From Thomasclavelia spiroformis (GTDB lineage Bacteria; Bacillota_I; Bacilli_A; Erysipelotrichales; Coprobacillaceae), in NCBI GenBank assembly GCA_018369555.1, contig JAGZCC010000033.1, positions 1 to 24,523 on the forward strand: DNA of 24,523 nucleotides, given 5' to 3'. Of the stretch, positions 15,771 to 22,016 are shown one piece after another; the first letter of the stretch is position 1; every line of letters starts with the position of its first letter. The notes beneath the pieces were generated by a model that worked only from the letters and a program-made list of their open reading frames with translations, did not search any database and was not told the origin of the DNA. The position numbers and the translations under genes were made by a program.

Positions 15771-16397
15771 TTATATTTCACATTGATAATCATAAATAAA
15801 GAAGTTCATTTTAGCTTTCTGACCGTTGATATTGAAAATATGTTCTTTTTCACAACGACGTGTCATACCTTGATGTTCATAAAAACCATAGTTGCAACTT
15901 GTATCTGTAAATAGATAAAAAGTATCTAGCTGTTGACCTTTCATATATTCAAGAGCTGATTGAAATAACTGTTTACCGATTCCTTTACCTCGGCAAGTAG
16001 AATCTATCGCAAACAAAGCAAGTTCAGCAGGATATTCTATCCCACACTCTTTTAGAAGTTCTTTGTCAATACCATTTACATTTTCAAATATTTTAGATAC
16101 TTTTCGTCCTTCTTTAGATAAGTATAGTGAAATTATTGCTTTTAGTTGTTGAATTTTTATACCAATCGGACATTTATGTTTTGCCTTATGGTTTACAAGT
16201 ATGATTCCAACTGGTTTCTCATTATCAAGAGCTACGCAGGAATAAGTATAATTTGTTAAGCAACTGCTTAAATAAGCTTTTGCTAATTTTTGTGCTGTTT
16301 TGGGACTACAAAAATCATCATAATGCCATGTTGCTCTAATGATATTTTCTAATGTTTTAAAGTCTTGTTTTTGATATTCTCTTAATGTAATTTGCAT
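15771..16397 (-). CDS. GNAT-family N-acetyltransferase
   Basis: A 208-residue GNAT protein expected to transfer an acetyl group from acetyl-CoA to an unidentified amine. The acetyl-CoA pyrophosphate loop is RGKGIG at 136-141, preceded by the beta strand ELALFAIDSTC, and a later YGFYEHQGM matches the C-terminal GNAT motif. The N-terminus (ITLREYQKQDFKTLENII) is also typical. The ATG follows AAAGGAGAA. A TATAAT (16434-16439 on the minus strand) may be its -10. Its stop codon lies at the exact edge of the truncated RibD_C-like gene, so it probably arrived with the adjacent MATE/MerR block. Confidence 0.9.
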   Translation of the reverse strand: MQITLREYQKQDFKTLENIIRATWHYDDFCSPKTAQKLAKAYLSSCLTNYTYSCVALDNEKPVGIILVNHKAKHKCPIGIKIQQLKAIISLYLSKEGRKVSKIFENVNGIDKELLKECGIEYPAELALFAIDSTCRGKGIGKQLFQSALEYMKGQQLDTFYLFTDTSCNYGFYEHQGMTRRCEKEHIFNINGQKAKMNFFIYDYQCEI

Positions 16398-16441
16398 AAT
16401 TATTCTCCTTTAATTTAAAAATTGTATTGTGCGATTATAGT

Positions 16442-16623
16442 TTAAATATAATTGCTAGGCTTATTTAATATTCCAGCTACAATAAAAACAATTATAAATG
16501 GAATCAAAACGGGTAATATGTATTTTCCCCAGCAAAAAGATTATTCCAATAATAATCAACCAATATAAAAACTGGATAATAAATTTTTTTCTGTTTTTCT
16601 ATTTTTGATATATTTTCCTGCAT
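16442..16623 (-). pseudogene. Frameshifted remnant of a small membrane protein gene downstream of the MATE pump
   Basis: An ATG at 16623-16621 lies just past the MATE stop, after AGGGGGTG. The first frame reads MQENISKIEKQKKIYYPVF and ends after 39 codons. Hydrophobic coding continues in the other two frames: YWLIIIGIIFLLGK, then ILPVLIPFIIVFIVAG and NKPSNYI before a TAA at 16444-16442. Joined by two shifts of the same direction, these make a plausible protein of about 60 residues with two membrane helices. As it stands the gene is broken. Family unknown. Confidence 0.55.
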
Positions 16624-16632
16624 AAACACCCC

Positions 16633-17964
16633 CTAGAACTTGTATTTATTTTTGTATTTCATGAACATAGAAAACGCTAATGATATTGCTAATAATTCTG
16701 CTAACGGGGTAGCAAGCCATATTCCTGTAACTCCAAATAATAACGGTAAAACCAACAAGCAGATAATCATGAAAACAAAGGAACGTGAAAATGCAAGAAT
16801 AGCTGAAATAATACCATTATTTAATGCCGTAAACATTCCACTTGAAAAAATGTTAAAACCGATAAACAACAGAGCTATACTGCAAATTCTGTTTCCCATA
16901 ACGGCAAGTTCAAATACTGGATTATCGGGTCTTGCAAAAATACCGACAAGCGGTTTTGTAATGAGCAATGACATAATTAAGGAGATAACAGATATAACAG
17001 CTATTATTTTTAAACTTATTCTAATCAGTTTTTTCAATTTCACGTGATTTTGCTCTCCATAATAGTAACTAATCATTGGGGCAACACCATAGGAATATCC
17101 GCTAAATAATGAACTTACAAACATAAGAACATACATAATGATTGTAATAGCGGCAACTCCGTTTTCTCCGACATACTTTAGCATTGTCCAGTTAAAAATC
17201 AATGTCGTGATTCCTGTAACAAGTGCAGTTGCCATTTCTGAACAACCGTTTGAAACTGCTTTTTTCAAAACCCTAAAACAGAAGCTTGGCTTTGTAAAGT
17301 GAAGCAAATTCTTTTTGTTGCAAAAAATAATAAAACCTACAATCGCTGTTACAGAATAACCTAAACCAGTAGCGATAGCTGCTCCACTTATTCCTATATT
17401 GACAACCTTTATAAGCAAATAGTCCAAAATAATATTTACTATCCCTCCAGCGACAGAACAAATAAATGAAACTGCTGATTTTCCAGAAGCAATCAGATAA
17501 AGTGAAAAATTATTCATCAATAAGATAGGAATTGTAAATAACAGATAGTGTCCCAGATAGTCCTGTGAATAATGTAAAACTTCTGCTGATACATTCATTT
17601 GAGAAAAAATAAAATTCATACAAACATATCCGACAAGGCACATAATAACACCAACAATAATGTTAACAATAATCAGAAAGGTAAAATCTTCGTTGGATTC
17701 TCGTGTCCTTTTTTCTCCGATCTTTTTCATGATGACAGCACTTCCACCTGTTGCCAGCATAGTAGAAATCGCTGTTACTAAAGCAATAATGGGGGCGGAT
17801 AGATTTACCGCTGATAATGCATTCGTTCCGATTAAGTTAGAAACAAACAATCCGTCAACCATTGTATAAAACGACATAAATAATGACATTGCAATGGTAG
17901 GTAGTGCAAATTTCATAATATTCTTTAATGTAATTGGTTTTAGATAAACGCTTTGGTTCTCCAT
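16633..17964 (-). CDS. MATE-family multidrug efflux transporter
   Basis: A 443-residue integral membrane protein with about twelve hydrophobic helices, the usual MATE size. These carriers export cationic drugs or metabolites using a sodium or proton gradient. The N-terminus carries family-typical text: MKFALPTIAMSLFMSFYTMVD, then GLFVSNLIGTNALSAVNL and MLATGGSAVIMKKIGEK. A second-half counterpart is YGVAPMISYYYGEQN. The ATG follows AAGGAGG. It is divergent from a BmrR-like MerR regulator and its promoter has the elongated spacer and dyad of MerR targets, so drug-induced expression is likely. It appears richer in G and C by eye than the neighbouring native genes, which fits horizontal acquisition. 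Confidence 0.93.
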   Translation of the reverse strand: MENQSVYLKPITLKNIMKFALPTIAMSLFMSFYTMVDGLFVSNLIGTNALSAVNLSAPIIALVTAISTMLATGGSAVIMKKIGEKRTRESNEDFTFLIIVNIIVGVIMCLVGYVCMNFIFSQMNVSAEVLHYSQDYLGHYLLFTIPILLMNNFSLYLIASGKSAVSFICSVAGGIVNIILDYLLIKVVNIGISGAAIATGLGYSVTAIVGFIIFCNKKNLLHFTKPSFCFRVLKKAVSNGCSEMATALVTGITTLIFNWTMLKYVGENGVAAITIIMYVLMFVSSLFSGYSYGVAPMISYYYGEQNHVKLKKLIRISLKIIAVISVISLIMSLLITKPLVGIFARPDNPVFELAVMGNRICSIALLFIGFNIFSSGMFTALNNGIISAILAFSRSFVFMIICLLVLPLLFGVTGIWLATPLAELLAISLAFSMFMKYKNKYKF

Positions 17965-17975
17965 TTTATTCCTCC

Positions 17976-18004
17976 TTGACTTTTTATAATGACTTGTATA
18001 TCAT
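17976..18004 (+). promoter_or_regulatory. Promoter of the merR-like regulator gene
   Basis: TTGACT (17976-17981), a 17-bp spacer and TATCAT (17999-18004) face the regulator gene. The -10 overlaps the -10 of the divergent MATE promoter, so the two cannot be occupied independently. Confidence 0.65.
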
Positions 18005-18030
18005 AAACTATACACTAACTGTAAAGTCAA
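18000..18030 (-). promoter_or_regulatory. MerR-type promoter-operator of the MATE gene
   Basis: On the minus strand TTGACT (18025-18030) and TATGAT (18000-18005) are separated by 19 bp. The spacer carries an imperfect dyad at 18008-18026 (plus-strand arms CTATACA and TGTAAAG, one mismatch). This is the standard architecture for activation by a MerR-family regulator, here surely the adjacent divergent one. Confidence 0.82.
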
Positions 18031-18044
18031 TAAGGAGAATATAC

Positions 18045-18857
18045 ATGAAGAAAAAAACTTTTAATTTAACCATAGCTCAATTTGCAAAACTGCATAAAGT
18101 GAATAAAAGAACTTTACACTATTATGATAATATAGGGTTATTTTCTCCTGCTACTAAAGGAGAGAATGGATATCGTTACTATGATAGTTCGCAGAGCATA
18201 ATGTTTGAGTATATCCGTATGCTGAAAGAATTAAATATGAGTATCGAGGAAATCGCAGATTATTGTAAAAATCCTACACAAGATAATTTCTTAAAAATTG
18301 CGGATATGAAAGAAGCAGAATTAGATTTAGAGATACAAAGACTTAAGCGTACAAAAAAAATATTAGAAGCTAAAAAAGACCAAATATATCTGTGCAAGGA
18401 TTTACAAGAGAATAAAATCAGAATTGAAGAAAGTAAAGAAAGGAAAATTTCCATACTGCCATACAGTTTTCTTGATGAAGATGTATCACAAATTTTTTCC
18501 TGCCTCAATGATAATTGGAGTATAGAACAAATGCGTATGGGGGTAGGGAGTTTTATTTCACTTGATAAAGTGATAAATAAAAATTTTGAGCAGTATGACG
18601 GAATTTACGCCTATTCATTAGGAAAAAGTTCTGTATCCAATACAGTTGTTATGCCAAAGGGTAAATATCTTTGTGGTTATCAAAAAGGCTCATGGGATAA
18701 AGCACCAGCCATGTATGAAAAAATGATAGACTATGCACGTAAAAACAATCTTTCACTCACAGGTTATGCCTATGAAATAGGACTGAATGAATTTGCTATT
18801 TCTAACCTAGAAGAATATGTTACAAAGTTTATGATTAAGATTGATGAAAAACCTTAA
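18045..18857 (+). CDS. MerR-family regulator with GyrI-like effector domain (BmrR type)
   Basis: A 270-residue transcription factor. The N-terminal winged helix-turn-helix includes FAKLHKVNKRTLHYYDNIGL and a GYRYYD wing (about residues 12-50). A coiled-coil dimerisation helix follows (about 80-120). The C-terminal part (about 130-268) has the GyrI/BmrR-like ligand-binding pattern, with ISILPYSF, an alternating strand-helix layout and KGKYLCGYQKGSW. Such proteins bind lipophilic cations and activate efflux genes. The ATG at 18045 follows AAGGAGAA; the longer in-frame start at 17934 lies within the MATE gene and promoter. It is divergent from the MATE pump, its probable target. Confidence 0.9.
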   Translation: MKKKTFNLTIAQFAKLHKVNKRTLHYYDNIGLFSPATKGENGYRYYDSSQSIMFEYIRMLKELNMSIEEIADYCKNPTQDNFLKIADMKEAELDLEIQRLKRTKKILEAKKDQIYLCKDLQENKIRIEESKERKISILPYSFLDEDVSQIFSCLNDNWSIEQMRMGVGSFISLDKVINKNFEQYDGIYAYSLGKSSVSNTVVMPKGKYLCGYQKGSWDKAPAMYEKMIDYARKNNLSLTGYAYEIGLNEFAISNLEEYVTKFMIKIDEKP

Positions 18858-18926
18858 CTTACAAGTTAATATATAGTTTATGTTTTTATAGCAACATACA
18901 AGTAATCATATTGCATATACGAAAAC

Positions 18927-18970
18927 GGGAGATACACACATATTTTGTGTTATCTCCCTTATTGTTTTTA
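18927..18970 (+). terminator. Terminator downstream of the merR-like gene
   Basis: GGGAGATA (18927-18934) pairs with TATCTCCC (18951-18958), extended by ACACA/TGTGT across a bulged C, and is followed by a T-rich run. The stem has about 13 pairs. Confidence 0.85.
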
Positions 18971-18994
18971 TTGTCATATCAAGGCTCATTCAAT

Positions 18995-19014
18995 CGTGGT
19001 AAATTCGTGGTAAA
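18995..19014. repeat. Short direct repeat in the gap before the DUF1848 gene
   Basis: CGTGGTAAA occurs twice, at 18995-19003 and 19006-19014, with an 11-bp period. It lies between the MerR terminator and the DUF1848 gene, near the presumed right edge of the inserted block. The remaining bases of this 275-bp gap show no gene. A link to a recombination site is only a suggestion. Confidence 0.5.
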
Positions 19015-19132
19015 ATAAGTGCTTTTCTATATTTCAAATCGCTTTAAAGTATAGCGTTTATGCGGATAATCAGAAATTAGATATAAAGTTTTATTACAAA
19101 ATAAATATTTTGATTATTGCTTTAATCATATT

Positions 19133-20053
19133 TTAAAAATCAAATTTTAATTGTTTTTCTTTATTAGAAGAAACATTACGCTTAATAACTTTATCATGAC
19201 TAGTTAAATAACCTAATAGCATTTCACTATTTTCATCATGACTTTTCATATTTTTAGCAACCAATTGATGATTACAGGCATAACAATATAAACAACCATG
19301 ATTACAACAACTATATGCACCAATATCGATGCTGGCTAAACAAGAACAATTAGCACGATTTTGATTAGTTTTAATATTCAAGGGATAACCAATTAACTCT
19401 TCAATATAACTTTTCTCTAAACAACTGCCTTTTTTAATACCATATTGTTCTAAATGATACTTTTCACTACATGTTTTAATTTCTAAATGATATTTTTTAG
19501 CAATTTTACCTAAATGATCAGCTAATAAATAAACATCTTCATCACTTAATTCATTAAATTTATTAAAAATATTTTTATAAATATCTAAAAAACTAATTAT
19601 TACCGTATTAGTATATTTATATAAAAGCTGACACATTTTTTCAAACATTTGAAGATGAAATTTAATGGTATAACGTTCATTTAATAAAATTGGATCATAG
19701 CGCCAAATTATTCGATTTTTTCCAATTAAATTACTAAGTTCAATAAATGTTTTAATAATCTCTAACTTCAATCTTACATTTGGTTCAATGTCTTTATCAT
19801 AAGGGGTAATTGTAACCATAAAAAAATACTGATAACCCATTTGTTCAATTTCTTTTAAATACGGTATAATTGCTTTTGGATCTTTAGTACAAAAAGCAAT
19901 ACAATCAACCACATCTTGATTAATTTCAACATAACTTACTTGTTGACTATTATATGGATTTCTAACTGACACATATCCAGCTTTTAAACGATTAATAAAC
20001 CATTTTGGATATAATGCACATATATCACTTCTTCCAGAAACTTGTAAAATCAT
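19133..20053 (-). CDS. DUF1848 family protein
   Basis: A 306-residue protein of the DUF1848 family, whose function is unknown. It begins MILQVSGRSDICALYPKWF and includes the family's VDCIAFCTKDP and FFMVTITPYDKD segments. The C-terminal third is cysteine-rich: Cys236, 238, 249, 250, 254, 257 and 260, in NCSCLASIDIGAYSCCNHG and CLYCYA. A metal or iron-sulfur cluster is likely, and an unusual radical SAM-like role has been considered for the family. The ATG follows GAGGGATG. It is divergent from the DeoR-family gene; no operon partner is visible. Confidence 0.85.
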   Translation of the reverse strand: MILQVSGRSDICALYPKWFINRLKAGYVSVRNPYNSQQVSYVEINQDVVDCIAFCTKDPKAIIPYLKEIEQMGYQYFFMVTITPYDKDIEPNVRLKLEIIKTFIELSNLIGKNRIIWRYDPILLNERYTIKFHLQMFEKMCQLLYKYTNTVIISFLDIYKNIFNKFNELSDEDVYLLADHLGKIAKKYHLEIKTCSEKYHLEQYGIKKGSCLEKSYIEELIGYPLNIKTNQNRANCSCLASIDIGAYSCCNHGCLYCYACNHQLVAKNMKSHDENSEMLLGYLTSHDKVIKRNVSSNKEKQLKFDF

Positions 20054-20108
20054 TTACATCCCTCATTTATTAATATAGTTATTATTATAATATAAGTTAT
20101 CTCTAAAT

Positions 20109-20122
20109 ATATCAAATGAAAT
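20109..20122. promoter_or_regulatory. Putative DeoR-family operator upstream of the deoR-like gene
   Basis: ATATCAAATGAAAT differs by one base from the ATTTCAAATGAAAT inverted repeat found before the glycyl radical enzyme genes. Its place between the DUF1848 and deoR-like starts suggests autoregulation. Confidence 0.55.
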
Positions 20123-20183
20123 TTAATAATATTGTAATTGTAACATTAAATATGCTATTCTTATAAAAAGAAAGGGTGATCAC

Positions 20184-20933
20184 ATGAATAAAAGACAATC
20201 ACAAATTTTAGATTTACTTGCAAAAAATAAAAAGATGGAAGTTACTAAATTATCTGAATTATTAAATGTATCACAAGTAACAATTAGAAAAGATTTAGTA
20301 ATTTTAGAAAATAGTGGAATTATTGTTAGAGAACATGGTTATGCTAAATTAAATGAGAGTGATGATATTAATAATCGTTTAGCTCGTCACTATGAAACAA
20401 AACAGAAAATTGCTAAATTGGCTGTAGAAAGTATTGAAAATGGTGAAACAGTCATGATTGAATCTGGTTCTTGTTGTGCATTAGTTGCTATGGAAATTGC
20501 AAGAAGTAAAAAAGATGTAACTTTAATTACTAATTCAGCATTTATTGCTGATTATATTAGAAAAATTGGTAGTGTGAAAGTTATTTTGCTTGGTGGAGAG
20601 TATCAAAATGAATCACAAGTAATGGTTGGCCCTTTGACTAGAAAATGTGTTGAAGCATTTTTTGTGGATAAATTATTTATAGGTACAGATGGATTTACGA
20701 TTGAAACGGGATTTACTGGTAATGATTATATGCGTAGTGAAGCAGTAAAAGATATGGCTAAACAAGCGTCACAAGTTATGATTGTAACTGATTCAGACAA
20801 GTTTAGCCAAAAGGGTGTTGTTAATTTAATTGAAATTGAAAAAGTTGCTTGTGTTTATACAGATGATAAGATTCCTAGTATAATTGAAGATTATTTGAAT
20901 AAATTCAATATTAAGGTAATTAAAGCTGAATAG
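20184..20933 (+). CDS. DeoR/GlpR-family transcriptional repressor
   Basis: A 249-residue regulator, the usual size. The N-terminal helix-turn-helix reads RQSQILDLLAKNKK, then VTKLSELLNVSQVTIRKDL (about 19-38). The C-terminal sugar-phosphate-binding domain (about 75-230) shows ESGSCCALVAMEI, TLITNSAFIADYI, LLGGEYQNESQVMVGP and FIGTDGF, as in DeoRC domains. Members usually bind a phosphorylated sugar and release DNA. It is convergent with the activase gene and only five bases separate the two stops. Shared inverted repeats suggest it controls the activase, the glycyl radical enzyme and itself. The ribosome binding site is AAAGGGTG. Confidence 0.93.
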   Translation: MNKRQSQILDLLAKNKKMEVTKLSELLNVSQVTIRKDLVILENSGIIVREHGYAKLNESDDINNRLARHYETKQKIAKLAVESIENGETVMIESGSCCALVAMEIARSKKDVTLITNSAFIADYIRKIGSVKVILLGGEYQNESQVMVGPLTRKCVEAFFVDKLFIGTDGFTIETGFTGNDYMRSEAVKDMAKQASQVMIVTDSDKFSQKGVVNLIEIEKVACVYTDDKIPSIIEDYLNKFNIKVIKAE

Positions 20934-20938
20934 TGAAT

Positions 20939-21835
20939 TTAAAAAAAACAATCGATTCCTTTATCTAAGAAGATTTTTTGATATGCTTTTAAATCTTCTG
21001 GGTAAAGGGCTTTTTTATTTTTTAAAGCATATTCTTTTTGTAAAAGCTCGTATTTTTTTTCACCAAATTGATGGAAAGGCAATAACTGAACTTTTTTTGC
21101 TTTAACTTTAATTAAAAGCTCACTAAGATTAATAGCATCATTTAAAGAGTTATTAAAATCAGGAATAACAGGAATTCTTGGTAATACCGTTAATCCATGA
21201 TCAATGGCCCATGTTAAATTATCAATAATTAATTCATTATGTACTTTAGTACCTTCATAGTGTTTATTTGTATCATAATGCTTAACATCAAATAACAATA
21301 GATCAAACATTACGGCTAATTCCTTAAAAATATCACTTTGAATATAACCTGTAGTTTCAATGGCAACATGTAAATTATGTTTCTTTAATTTAGTTACTAG
21401 TTCTTTTAAAAATTTTGGTTGAGCCATCCCTTCACCACCAGAAATGGTAACCCCACCACCAGATTCTTCATAAAAATCTTGATCTTGTAAACAAATATCA
21501 ACAATTTCATCAATTTCCTGGTATTTACCTTCATGTGATAAAGCATTGTTAAAACAACTAGATACACATTGTAAACAACCAACACATTTATCAAAATCAA
21601 TTTTAATTTGATTGTCAACTGATGAAATTGCATGTTGTTTACATGTATTAATACATGTAAGACAATGACTACATTTATTTTTATCATATAAAATCTGAAC
21701 TTTTTCTAATTGTGATTCTGGATTAGAGCACCAGGCACATTTTAAAGGACAGCCTTTAAAAAATATTGTTGTTCTAATTCCAGGACCATCATGAATACTA
21801 AATTTTTGGATATTAAAGATGATTCCTTTACTCAT
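20939..21835 (-). CDS. Glycyl-radical enzyme activating enzyme (radical SAM)
   Basis: A 298-residue activase that installs the glycyl radical on its partner under anaerobic conditions. The radical SAM cluster ligands are Cys29, Cys33 and Cys36 in KGCPLKCAWC. Two further four-cysteine ferredoxin-type sites follow, Cys55/58/61/65 and Cys84/87/90/94, as in activases of the PflD, choline-lyase and glycerol-dehydratase group, and unlike the simpler PFL activase. The SGGEGMAQP segment (132-140) binds SAM. The start follows AAGGAGAG. It is divergent from the glycyl radical enzyme gene and shares its regulatory region, so it almost certainly serves that enzyme. Confidence 0.94.
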   Translation of the reverse strand: MSKGIIFNIQKFSIHDGPGIRTTIFFKGCPLKCAWCSNPESQLEKVQILYDKNKCSHCLTCINTCKQHAISSVDNQIKIDFDKCVGCLQCVSSCFNNALSHEGKYQEIDEIVDICLQDQDFYEESGGGVTISGGEGMAQPKFLKELVTKLKKHNLHVAIETTGYIQSDIFKELAVMFDLLLFDVKHYDTNKHYEGTKVHNELIIDNLTWAIDHGLTVLPRIPVIPDFNNSLNDAINLSELLIKVKAKKVQLLPFHQFGEKKYELLQKEYALKNKKALYPEDLKAYQKIFLDKGIDCFF

Positions 21836-21855
21836 ATTCTCTCTCCTTTGTTTAC

Positions 21856-21884
21856 ATCATAACATAGAGATTATTAAAAGTAAA
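21856..21884 (-). promoter_or_regulatory. Candidate promoter of the activase gene
   Basis: On the minus strand TTTACT (21879-21884) and TATGAT (21856-21861) are 17 bp apart. The palindromic operator at 21888-21909 abuts the -35. Confidence 0.55.
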
Positions 21885-21887
21885 ATA

Positions 21888-21909
21888 AATAATTTCAAAT
21901 GAAATTATT
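21888..21909. promoter_or_regulatory. Operator 1: 22-bp inverted repeat between activase and GRE genes
   Basis: AATAATTTCA, a central AA and TGAAATTATT form perfect 10-bp arms. The core TTTCAAATGAAA recurs at 21986 and, nearly, at 20111. It lies between the two divergent -35 elements, a position from which one regulator could control both genes. Confidence 0.65.
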
Positions 21910-21930
21910 ATTATTTATATATGAAATATA

Positions 21931-21958
21931 TTGACTTTAAAATAAAAGAATATATAAT
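21931..21958 (+). promoter_or_regulatory. Promoter of the glycyl radical enzyme gene
   Basis: TTGACT (21931-21936), a 16-bp spacer and a consensus TATAAT (21953-21958) lie about 60 bases upstream of the start codon. A further TGAAA half-site precedes the -35. Confidence 0.7.
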
Positions 21959-21970
21959 TTAATTAGATAA

Positions 21971-21997
21971 TGAAAGTAATATTACTTTCAAATGAAA
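21971..21997. promoter_or_regulatory. Operator 2: overlapping palindromes downstream of the GRE promoter
   Basis: TGAAAGTAATATTACTTTCA (21971-21990) is a perfect 20-bp palindrome. Its right half also forms TTTCAAATGAAA (21986-21997) with the next half-site. Three TGAAA/TTTCA half-sites thus sit just after the expected transcription start, an effective place for a repressor. Confidence 0.65.
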
Positions 21998-22016
21998 TAA
22001 CGGGAGGAAAAATCAT

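Noticed and set aside
15765..15914. Continuation of the 62-codon plus-strand frame after the cupin as a real membrane protein
   Set aside because: Beyond codon 13 it is antisense to the GNAT gene. Only the first codons resemble a known family.
17599..17869. Plus-strand open frames within the MATE gene
   Set aside because: Antisense of transmembrane helices; no start signals and no recognisable product.
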